From Amblyornis subalaris (Eukaryota > Chordata > Aves > Passeriformes > Ptilonorhynchidae): a DNA stretch of 64,000 bases. The translations under genes and the position numbers were made by a program. The notes below the pieces were generated by a model. It searched no databases, had not been told where the DNA came from, and saw only the letters and a list, made by a program, of their open reading frames with translations. Position 1 is the first letter of the stretch. Each line of letters starts with the position of its first letter. The DNA lies in NCBI GenBank assembly GCA_018881555.1, contig JACAXG010000091.1:2638194-2702193 (forward strand). Reading direction: 5' to 3'. This document shows positions 11,301 through 23,300 of the stretch, piece after piece.

Positions 11301-14300
11301 AGGGAATGAGCTCACCCCCGGCACAAAGCACAGCAGCNAGGTCAGTAACGCTCTGCCTGTGTGGTGGGAAAGGGCCAGTGCTGGCAGCACCAACCTGCGG
11401 TGAAGGTTCCCCCAACGCTTGCCTTGAGTCCTGCTCCTGTAAGCTAAGCTAAGTGCTTCTTGCTGTGTTCTATGATTCCCATCAATAAAATATCACACAG
11501 CTGCCCTCGTGTATCTCTGAATCCAGCAAATGGACTGGAGAGACCTGAATGCGTGGTCCTGACTGTTAACAAAGTCATCAGAAAAAATCCCACTCACTCA
11601 GGGATGGGCTTTAGAGCAGAGCCCATGGCACATGACAGAAAAGCAGGCACGAGCCTCAAACATGTTTAAAAAACATTAAAGAAAATCACACAGGCTATAA
11701 AGCATTTCACACTGTGAAAAAAAAAGTGTTTCCCATCAATATTTTAAGCTCTCCTAACATTGCCTCTATTCTGAAAAAGCAAACATTAAATTATTCACCA
11801 CTCTGCCTGATTTTATAAACTCCACTCCTCGTTACATGGGTTTTCTCCTCTTGATTAACCAGGGTAGCAGCAGAACAGGCATAAAACTAGATGTGGCACC
11901 GTGTCCCTCCCCAGAACGATTTGCTGCATCCAACACGTGCATTCAGCCTGCACCCTGCCCTGCTTGTGCCAGACAGAGCCATCTCTCCCCTCCCTCACCA
12001 GCTACTAACATCCCAACACAGAACACGCCCTGGGCACCGTCCCAGGCAGCTCCTGCCTCAGACATCTCCATTCCAAAGCAGAGAAGCAGCCTCACCAGTC
12101 AGCAGGCAGCTCTTTCAGGGCAAAGACCCCAGGAGTGCAGATGCTTGCCCTGGGGCCAGCTCATCCTGTGGCCCCACTGTCCCANGGTCACTGCACCAGC
12201 CCTGGGCAGGCACAGGCAAATCTGCTTTGGAGAACCAAATCCAGCTCAAACCCCTTCTTCAGCCCCAGGAAGGAGGATGCATTCTGGCACTGGCTGCATT
12301 ATTAATCAGCAGCAGATTCAAAAGCTCTTTAAGGCAGGAGCCTTGTATTCCTGCCGGGAATACAAATGACATGGGCCTGGAGTGCACATTTACATGGCTA
12401 ATGCAGCTTCACTCCTGCAGGTGAACAGCTCTGCTCACTCCTCAAACACTTTTATTTAGTCCCATGCTGGGGCCAGATTAGAAAAAACACAGTATTAATT
12501 TTGCCACCTGCAGACTAAATTGTATCTCTTCTTTTCCCTGCAAATACAGGGAACGATGGACAATTCCCTCTGGTGACTGCCGGAGGGGAAGGNCAACACG
12601 GAGCTGCACTCGGAGCTGGATTAGAGGAGCAGGATCTGACAGCTAAATAGGGTCTTGTTTCTTGTTTAATTTTTCCTCTGAACGTGCATAACAGCAGCCA
12701 GAATTCCCCTGCTGCTGCAAACAGCTTCCAACACCACAGCGTCACAGCCACCATGGAAGTCACCACTGCTCAGGCACCCCCGGAGTTTCCTTCCTCCTGA
12801 CCTCCGGCCGCATCCAGCACTTCTGTGGCGGGCTCCAGTGACGAGGGGCTGCCGAGTACAGACTCCACAAGACACTGTGCTCTGAGGAGCAGCTCCACAC
12901 GCGGTCCCTGCCAGCCACGGCTCCGCGTCCTGCCCACGCAGGGTCCCCTCCTTGCACCGCAGTCTTACAGACAAATTTGACTGTGCAGCCGTCTCCCCAG
13001 GAAACAACCTTCTCCCCACCTTCTCCCCTCCTTTGCTGATGGGCACGGGTTAATCCTCACTGTCGCTCCTTGCCGATGGGGCAAAGGCAAGAGCAGCCAG
13101 GGCACCAGGTGCCTGCAGAGGGGGCAGCCCCGGCCTGGCACTGCCCGGGAGGGTACACCTTCAGCAACAAAAATTGTCAGTGTTCCAACAAACTTCCGAG
13201 CCTCAGCTGCTCGGGTAATTCCAAGCCACCACCTGCACCCGGAGACTTGACAGCTCAACAAGAGACATTGATTTTGAACAGATTACAGGATTAATTATCC
13301 ACATTCTTTACGTGCATGTCAGTTCCCCGAGGAGTACACAGTGTCGAGTAAGGAGCTGAGATTTCCCGTTCCTCAGGGGAAAAGCTGCTCTGAGCAGTCA
13401 AGGCATGGGCTGGCATCACTGACTTGCTGCTTCGCTCCCTAAGAGAAAAGGGCACTCACTGCCCACACCTGGCCTCTTGTGCCCAGCTCAGACCTGGGGC
13501 CCCACGCAAGGAGGCAGCTCCGGAGCACCGGTCCCTCTACCTGCACCAGACTGGAGGAATGGCTCATTATCAGACCTCCCTAAGCTCACCCCTCCCCAGC
13601 CTGTTCGTTGTCTCCCTGGCCTGAGCTCGGGAGGCAGAAGATCTTGCCAGAGCTAAATACATCCTTGAACAGCAAAGATCCTAATGAGGAATGACACCTC
13701 TGCTGAGGAGCAGTCTGCAGCACAGCATCCCCCAATGGAGCCACGGGGATTATGGCATGAGGGAAGAGAAAGCAACAACACGCACAAAAACATTTGATCA
13801 AGCGGTGGGAAAATTATTTATAACAAGATCAAAGTTTAATCTCTTCAGATGAAATTGTTGGCCAATTCCTGCCAAGAGGTACGTGAGGATCATCTGTCTC
13901 CATTAACTGTGGCTTGGCAAAGGGCTCTCATGCAAATTAATAACGTAACCGCAGAGGAACAGACAAGGACACAACAAGCCAGAGCCTACTGTCCTTCGGC
14001 ATAGCCAACAGCAGAGGAGGGACCTGACTGTCCTTTGGCACAGCCAACAACTGAGGAGGGACAGACTCCTCTGGTCAGGGTCCTATCCACTGGCAGCTGG
14101 GCACTCATTTCCCCTTACCCGAGGGAACAGAAATGCCAAACTGGAAATGGAAGGGGATAATTACAGTAAGAAATTGTGTCACAGACTAGCTCAGGACAGA
14201 GAGAGGAAATCAATTTTTTCATTTCTGAAGGATAGCCAACATTTGAATTATCTGTTTTAAGGAGGTTTTTTTTTATGAATGGACTAAAAATGTTGCTTCA

Positions 14301-17300
14301 TCAAAGGTATTTTTCTGTGATTTGTAAATTCAAACTGCAGCCAGATCACGGAGCAGACTTGTCCCTTCACAGCCCAGGCTCTCGCCACGCTCACTCCTTG
14401 CCTCCCAGCGGCACCAACCGAAATCCCCTGAGAGTGCCACAAGCCAGTCTTCATCAGCCCCTCTGCCACATCTAAGCACCACGTCTGTGCCACCAGGACA
14501 AACCGAGCAGAATCAGGGCACTGCCACAGCACAGCCATGCGGAGCCCAAGGACAGTGACCACACCACCTGCAGACTCCGTGTCCTCCTCCCAGCCGCAAA
14601 GCCACCAACCCGGCTGCAGAGCAGACCCCTACACCCCAGAGCGGATGTGCCAGAGCAAGGCAGCACCACCAACTGCCCCCTTGGTGCAACGGGGGCGAAG
14701 CAGTGACCCCTGTCCGCGTGTGCCACGCCACAGCCATACCTGCCCGGCCGGTGGAGACGTTGACCTCGGCGTACTGCGGCCCCCACAGCGGGCTCACGCC
14801 CGAGACGCCGTTGACGGCCGCCACGCGGATGGTGTAGTTGGCGTGGGGCAGCAGGTTCACCAGGGTCACGGTGCGCTCCACCAGCCCCGTCTGCTGCGGC
14901 ACGAAGCCCACGCTGCTGCCGCACTGCTCGCAGCGGCCCCGCGGCGCCGCCGGGCAGCGGCCGCACCACAGGCTGTAGGTCAGGTCGCTGCGGCCGCCCG
15001 CGTCGGCCGGGGCACTCCACTCCAGCACCAGCGACGACTGCCGCAGGCTGTACACCAGGTTCCTCGGGGCAGAAGGCGGACCTGGAAGCAGAAGAGTGTC
15101 TGCGCACAGGTGCCGGGACAAACCTAAAGGTGCTCTGGGAGCAGCAGCACAGGCACTGGTGGTCGAGCACAAGAGCACGGTCCTGGGCAGCCAGAGCGCG
15201 GGGTAGCACAAGGGGGGACACGGAGGCATCGGTGCGTGCAGCACAGTGGGACACGGGACAGAGGATCCCAGCTGGAGGGATGTCTGTGCACCACAAGCCA
15301 CAGCTCACACTGTGCGTGAGAAGCGCCCGGCTGNACCCAGCACCCTCCTGGGCTTTGGCCAGCGGGGCCCGGGAGCCCAGTGCCGGTCGGATACCGTCCA
15401 GCCGTGCTTGGCAAAGCCAGAGGGTTCCTCATCGCTGTGCCAGCAGCTGGACAGCATCCATCACCACAGCAGCTGGAGTCCAATCCAATTAACTAGAGGC
15501 CATCTAATTAAAACCCGTGAACTATAGTGACTAAATGACTGTGTCCCAGTTTTACCAGGGAGTCTGCGAGCCTGACCATGTGTCTGTCTCATCAGCCTGC
15601 AGCCTCAGCCTGCGAGTTCTGGGGTGTAGGGACAGCCCCTCCATCCCCCTCCCCACGGCAACACCACCCCAGCGCAGACAGAACCCTGAGGGACATGCTC
15701 CCAGGGGTGAGCACACAGGGCAGGCAGGGGACAGCCCTGGGCATCCCCTGGCTCTGTGCTGCAGGACAGACGAGGTGCCTGGACACTGTTCCCTTGCCAC
15801 AGAGAGCTGCCGTTCCAGCAAGACGTACGTGTGCAGGAGGCAGATGGTGGGTCTGACGGAGACCTGGAGTAATTCTTCTGGCACGAACAGAACGTGGAGG
15901 CTTCCTCATGCGTGAAGCTGTGCTCAGGGCACGGAGAGCAAAGAGGGAGACGGAGGGAGAGCTTGTAAAACCCTGGAAGGCAAGCTGAAAGAGAGAGGGT
16001 GTTATGGGGAGAGCACCACAGGATGAATGGGGACATATCTGATGACTGCATTTCTCTGTGTCCTGGGACACCCTTTGCTGCCACTGGCCAGCAGACACCA
16101 CCCTCTAAGCTGCTTTCCCTGAGCACCTGCATGATCCTGGCACCAAGNAAGATGTGCCTTGGTGTTACCCAGAAGAAACATTCGGGTGCACTGACTTTCA
16201 TAGTAAATGTCATTCCCTACCTAGGGTGCTAGATAAATCAGGAAAAAATAGAAAATGTTAAAATTACTCCCAAAAGTTCCAGCTCCCTCTTTAGATCTGT
16301 ACATTCATAGAATGGAGACAGAGTTTGCTTTTTCCTTTAGTTAGGCAGCACTGACCTCAACACAGGGCAGAAATGTCACTGTGTCAGGCAGAACAGGAAA
16401 ATCAATCCTGTTTACAAACACGATGGGACCCAAGCACTAAGCCCAGAGCCCCCATCCNTCGGATGTTCCTGTCACACAAATCTGACACCTTATCGTAGGA
16501 AACTGAACATTTCCAATTAGAAGTGTCTTTCAGACTATTCCTCCCTGTTTTCTAACAGCCAGAAGTAANTTTACAGAGGTGTCTCTCATTAACAATGGCA
16601 CGAAATGCCCCAACTTGCATGTCCCAGGAGGAGGTACCACAACCCCATGTGAGTGTGTCCCACGAGGAGCCGTGGGCTTTGCTTGCTAATTTTGTTCCTT
16701 GGCTGTCCAAAACTTGCCCTTGAGAAGAACAAAAGCACCCAGCACATGTGACGCATCATGTGTGTGTGTCCCTGTTTCTTTTTTCAGACAAACTCCCACC
16801 CTCTTCCACCTCATCCTACGAGTGTTTTTCTTGGTCTCCAGCTGGTTTAGGTGTCCCTGTCATTTCACAGTGNTTATTTTTGCAGTGGGTATGTGACAGC
16901 TCTCAGGAGATCAGGTCATCAATTTATAGAATGGAATTCTCTTTTTTGTACACTACTTTCTATCCTNTTCCTTGTCCTCTGGTACTACCACAACTAAATT
17001 ATGAAACAATAAAATTCGATAATTCATTGTCCCAGAGCCAAAGAGAAGCAGCTAGATTGGTCAGATGGATCAACCACCTCTCTCCAGCTNCACCACTGCT
17101 GACCACAGAAGCTCCTCAAGCGTGCCTGATCCATGTCACTGACAGAAAGAGCACCTTCCCCACTCGATGTAACACTGTCTGCACACCATCAAACCAGCAG
17201 CAGAACGAGTTACACTGATTTGTGCTGCAGGTTGGCCAATTACCCAGCACGAAGCANCCATGGGAAGGGCTTCTCTTATCGCCTCATCTGACACGACTCC

Positions 17301-20300
17301 TCAGACAGGAGCGGGTGTCTCTGTCAAGAGACAGCAGCATCCTCTCTCATTCCCAGCCTGTGCCACAGGGAAAGCAGGGGCAATTGAGGATGCAGAGCTA
17401 GAAAATGCATGGTTTCCCACTCCAGTGGCACGGGACAGTTTTCATTTTCCCTCCCCAGTGAAGTGCTACCAGCAGCAGCACCAGTGTGCACCAGCGTGAA
17501 TCAATAACAGCCGCAGCCTCGCTCAAAATGCCTAGACAGGCATTTATAATGAACACTACAACTCGGTTGTCTTCCAAAATCAATTCCTTTCCAGTTTTGG
17601 TCATGGAATTGTATTTGACAAAGTTCGTCTGCTTTAATGTGCGTTAATTTTCTCTGTTGAGGCAGGCGTTCATAAAAATGCTGTTTAGGAAAGCCCCAGC
17701 TGGGGAAACACGCAGCCAGCACCGGGGGTGCCGCAGCAAGAACCAGGACAGCACCANGGCTTGAAGCACCCCAGCAGCCTGACAGTCCCTCCCAGCAAAG
17801 GGCAGACTGGGAACACTGGGCCCCCTGAGCTCTTAGACTTGCATCCAGCCCTCCCTGAGCAAGACTCAAACCTGCGATCTCACCACTGTCATCTAAGTTG
17901 NTTCCAATGCATCTTTCCCGGGAGCTCTTGCTCCTGCTGACCCCTAGCTGGACCAGGCTGGCACAGCCACACTCCATCTATCTTAATTCCATTATCAAGC
18001 CAAGCAAGGCACTGTTTATTTTGTTCCAAACATTTCATCAGTGCTTCAGAGGCAAGGTGCCTCGGGCCGGCGCAGTGGGAAGGAGGCGGCAGCAGCCCCA
18101 CGGAGGGACAGACACTGCCAGCCAGCACCCGTGGACAAGGACAAACCAGACAGGGCACCTTGTGTAAAACACGAGAGAATAGAGTTTCAGTGGTGTACTG
18201 GGGTGGCCAAAGAGCCTTGTTGACAAACGTCCTCGGGTAACAGAGAGGCTCCCGCCCCCTCCACGCTGAGTTTGCGATCCTGCCTTGTCTTACTGCGCCG
18301 CCTGTAATCAATACCACAGGCAGAGAGAAGGGACAACAATCGTGTCCGATCTCTCCCGGAGTGAGAGGGACAAAGACAGCATCAGGAGCGATCGATGCAA
18401 GCACTGAGTCAGGTCTCCAGCTCCTCTCATCTCGGTTCCATGTCTGTCAGGATGGGAACTTTGGGCTGCACCACTTGGGAGAATCCAAAAGCACCTTGCC
18501 TTCCACACAGTTTGGAGGTTTTTAATCACTGGTTTTCAACAAGCAGCCTACAGTCTAACACATTCCCAGCNATTCTGACACCTCTAGACAATGCTACTCT
18601 GTAATTTTTGTCCTTGTTAAATAATTTGAGGAGCACTAAAATGAAAACCTGTGTCCAAGGGCAAGATCTTTGTGCACCCCCAACAATGAGCTCTTAACAG
18701 CTGAAATTAAATTCAGTGATTTAGGCCAGAAGAAAGACAGTCCTNAAATATCTAACAGAGCGCATTTGCTGAATCCAGCCAGGACTGACAGAACCTCATT
18801 GCTATTTANGCCAGAATGTTCCTCAAGGACACANTGAAGCAGGCACATCCGCTGAGACAACTGCAATTTACTGTTGTCTCTCTCGGTTCCCTAANGGATC
18901 CACCAAAGGGTTCCCGGTGAAGGACTGGCTGACCGGCCTCTCCAGCGCAGCCCGTGCCTGCCGGACACTTCGGCTCACACAAACCCCCTCAGCCGTGAGC
19001 CAGACACGTCCCCTTGGTATTTCAACAGCCTATCCAAAACATTCATCCAGCAGGCAGATATCCATGACCTTAGCCTGAGAGGAGTTCTGCAAACAACTTG
19101 TGATGCTTGTAATTGTCAGAGTAGTTTGCTCTGAAATTAAATGTCACGGAGCGATTTGTGTCTGAATCTGCCACAACTTCCACAGCCGTAATTATTTCAG
19201 ACACGCTGTGAACCAGCAATGTAACATGCAATCCCAAATGATAAACACCTCCAAGCCTGGTCATTACTCCACAGAGGCTCAAGANAGAGCTCATTTTACA
19301 NGGATGTTCCATGTGCACGGCNGNTGGGAAGGAGCACCCACCATCCGGTGCTACGGCTGATCCCACCCCACGACCCCCACAGNGTCCCCAGCTCCAGCCC
19401 TGCCAAGGGCCAATTCCGTGCAGCAGGGCCTGGCTGTGGGATGCCTGTGGCTGCATCTGTGATGAAAGTAAAACCTGGTGCTTTGTGCAACTTACAGAGT
19501 CCCAGGAGGAAAAATAAACTTATGCATAGTCCTCCAGCATCAGTCAGCAGATAAAATACACTCCAGGAGCACATACAGGTTTGTAAGCTAATGTATAAAA
19601 GATGAAACAAATCAAAAGCTCCAGGTGCTGTACATTTGGATCCATCTTTTTTGTATTTAAACAGAAAAGCAGACCTCAGGCTTCAGGAGGTATCTTTGCA
19701 CTAAATGACAAAATACTGTAATTTATTATTTTAAATTTCTCCAACTTTCAATTGAACTATTTCTTTTCCACCTAAGGACACTGCAGTGACATGATGCTGT
19801 GGTGGGACATACCCAATGGACAGGAAAGCATCTTACTCACCCCACATCCCACTCCCATCCCAAAATTTTGCTTTATCCCTGAGATATTAAAATAAATCTT
19901 CCTTNTGTCTTGTCCATAGCAAGTTGAATTCAACATGCTGCTCAAAAATCCATCCACTGATGCAGAAAAGGATGGGGAACTTCTGTTATTCCCCATTTCA
20001 AACAGCAACCACAGACACCAGCAGCTGCTCCCCATGCTGCCCCATCACAAGCAGTGTCCCACTGAAGCCACCTCCTGTGTGAGGTTCTCCTCCTCAGGAA
20101 AGCAGCAACACTCNTCTCTTTAAAAGGTCATTTAAAAATCTTGACAAAACACTAGAAACTATTTCAACCTTAAAAGTGTTTTCAGTGATGTCATTCCCAT
20201 GTAGACAAGGGGCACGGCCACTAATCAGACCATCACTGACCACACCCAGCGAGGCTCCAAGTGCTGGTGAGGGGGAGCAGAGCACAGGGCACAGTTCCCT

Positions 20301-23300
20301 CCACTGCTGTTGGAAGTGGAGGGAAATGAACTGAGGAGTAAACTTTGCCAGAGCACAAATTCACATTTCTGTCAAAGAAGAGTGGCTGGCAGCTATTTTT
20401 GGTAACTGGTCTCCATCATATTAATTCAACGTCTGGTTGAAGTTGTCTCATTTGCAGCAAATCTGGCTGGTAAATATTAACCTTGGGCTTTGTAGAAATT
20501 CTCCTTGCAGATATTACTAGGGATTGGATAGAAAAGATGAAGCAGAAGGAGACAAGAGGAAAATGACAGGCAGATCCCCCACATCATGGTTTCACGTACA
20601 CAAAAGCTATTGCTACGCACCACAAAGCAAATGGCACAAAGGGGCTACAGCTCACACCTGGCAAAATTAATGATAAAAAGACATCAAAGCTGAGAATCCA
20701 AGCGAAAACAAAACAGGGAGGGGCATGGGATCATCCACAGAGCACAGGACTGCCCACCTGCCTGCTGCGCATCTTCTGGGACTGGGTTTTACGGTCAGAG
20801 TAAGCACAGAGCAACATCTGGCTACAGAGATACATCAGACAAGACAAGCAGTCTGAGTGCATTTTCAGTGACAAACTCTCCTCTTCTTCATGAGTGGATG
20901 TTAAACAGACACTAAAGTTGTGCAGTCCCACCCCAGAGATGGCTGCGCTCCACCGAACGCCGAAATGATTCATCAGAAACATGCAAACCTGTCAGGAGTG
21001 CTGGGGCCCCTCTGGAGCAGTGGTGAAGGACAGGAGGATGGACATGGAAAGACTCAGTTTTCCTGCAGTGACAATTAGCAGTCATAAGTCCTATTGGCCT
21101 TTCCTCATCTCTCCTAATTTCAGAGCGAGGACACAAACGTTCTCTTGGCGCAGGATGCTTCCAGCACTTAAATCAGGGTTAGAGGGACACCAGCTCTGCA
21201 ACCAAGTTCCAACACCTTCACCAGTTCATCTCCTGCATCCTCCAGCGGCGCCACAGCAGCTGCCAGTGCCACAGTCCTGCTGCCACCACCACCACTGTGG
21301 CCCCCATGCCACTCCACAGGCACCAGCAAAGCCCCTGCACCCTCAGTCCACCACCCGGACCTCTCAAACCCATAACAGCAGCAAAAGAGACTGTGGCCAA
21401 GAAGTTTCATGGGCCAGCAGAATCCAGCAGACTCACACCCTCTGAGCCTTCCAAAGCCACTGCCACGGGATCACGGTGGTGGAGCCAGGTGTGTTGTGCN
21501 ATCACCTGGCTGGTTTAACATCCCCAAACTCCCACAGCATCCACCTGCCTTCAGCTCGAGAGCTTTTGTCTTCATTGAAGAATTTCCACAGGCCTGGGTG
21601 CTTTCATCTGAAATCTTTTAAAGCTATTAGCTTAGCACTATGCTAATGCAGGGCTGCAAACAAACCCAAAACTTTCAACCCTTAAAAACTATTTTCTGAT
21701 ATTTGACCAGACATCAGACGCTGCTCCAGAGAGAGTGACTAATGACCTGCTTCCTGTGAGAGGGGAGAAAAACTTAATTATGTCCATTAGATTACTTCAA
21801 ATATTTTTCCTCAGAGAATATGAATTATTTAAACTCAACACAGAGAAACCTGAAACATTAGCAAAAGCCTTCTGGGACTCACTATGTAAATCCCCACTCC
21901 AAACAGATGTGGAAAGCATGGCAAGCTGCCATGCAGCCACTGAAGCAATCAACAGCACTGGGATTTCAATTGGATAGCTTTAATAAGGTCTTCTTAAGGA
22001 GAAGCCACTGCCCAGAGCACTGAGAAGGGCATCCCACCACCTGGAGGGAGGCGACACCATNAGCACAGTGCAAAACTGAAAAGCCTCGAGTCACGCCCGA
22101 AGGGCAGATCCAATTCCGCAGGAAAAGCTCACTCTCCTACTGCACCACCTGCCTTCAGTGTGGGGGAACTCTACCTGCTTGAGACTTATTTAGCTGTTTT
22201 CCTCTCAATCTGTTTTTGAGGGGAAAAGGGAGAGGTCCAAGGTATCATCNGGACACCAGGCATGGATAGCAAAGGGTCTTTTCAAGCATACCGAAGAACA
22301 CATCCCCTTTCCCAGGTCCCAGCTGGCAAGAAGGTGCCCGGGGGTGGCATTAACCCAGCAAGTCTCTCTGTTTGGAGGCTAACACACTCCGAGGAGGAGC
22401 ATGGCAGCCGGCATCCCACACCTGGCTCTCGCCTGCCTTTGAAAGCGAGATGGAAGTGGTCACAGCCCTAGGTTCGTTAGACAGATGCCTGTTAAGGCAG
22501 AGGGTACGTCCATTTTTGCAGCTGTCCTTAAATACAACCTTGTGAGCCGTAAAGTCACCAAATTATTAAACTGTGTCCAAAGCATATCAACAGTGATGTT
22601 AATGTTCTAGAGTAATTTTAACATTACAGATAAAGCTGTGGGAAATGCCTGACAGCATCCAGGGCTCTGACACGTCTGCCCAGCCAGCACCATGCCGCAG
22701 AGCAGCCCCACACCCTCCAACTGCCANCCTCCAAACAAAGGTCTGGTGCTTNGCTGGGGAGCTGCCATCACCTAAAGAAACATATGGCTGACAAAAAACA
22801 ATTCCACTTGTCTGAACCGTGCTCAGGCACCAGAGAGGTCTGGCAGCAGCACAGACTGACANAGAAAAAAACTGCCAGAGGACACCAATGGCCACTTTTA
22901 CCTCTGCATCCCCCGTCCTTCTCCTCAAAGCCAGGGCTGCACATGCATTTCCCTATGGGGACCAGCCACTCGCCCTCCGCGCTGCAGTGCATCCGGGGGG
23001 GATTATCCACATCCACTTCAGCATGAGCCACACAAGTGCCCTTAACTTCCACCAAAGTTGCAAAGGCCGTCTCCGCCACCGTGTCCGGGAACACGGCCAA
23101 GTTCTGCANGGTGGTCAGACACTTCTTGTAATAGACCCGCACGGAGACCAGCGCCACACAGGCGCCCACGTCCTGGAAACCCAGGTGGAAGCCTCTCTTG
23201 CTCAGGTGCCCAATCTCCCTCAGCTCGGTGTTCAGCTTCATCTTGCGCTCGCCCAGGTCCCCTTGCGTGAAGCTCTCGTCAGCAGCGATGGTGTCGATCT

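Noticed and set aside
17850..17905. tRNA-like stretch on the minus strand (GGTTTGAGTC B-box-like, preceded by GATCGCA)
   Set aside because: No A box, acceptor stem or tail was found, so neither a tRNA gene nor a SINE can be supported.
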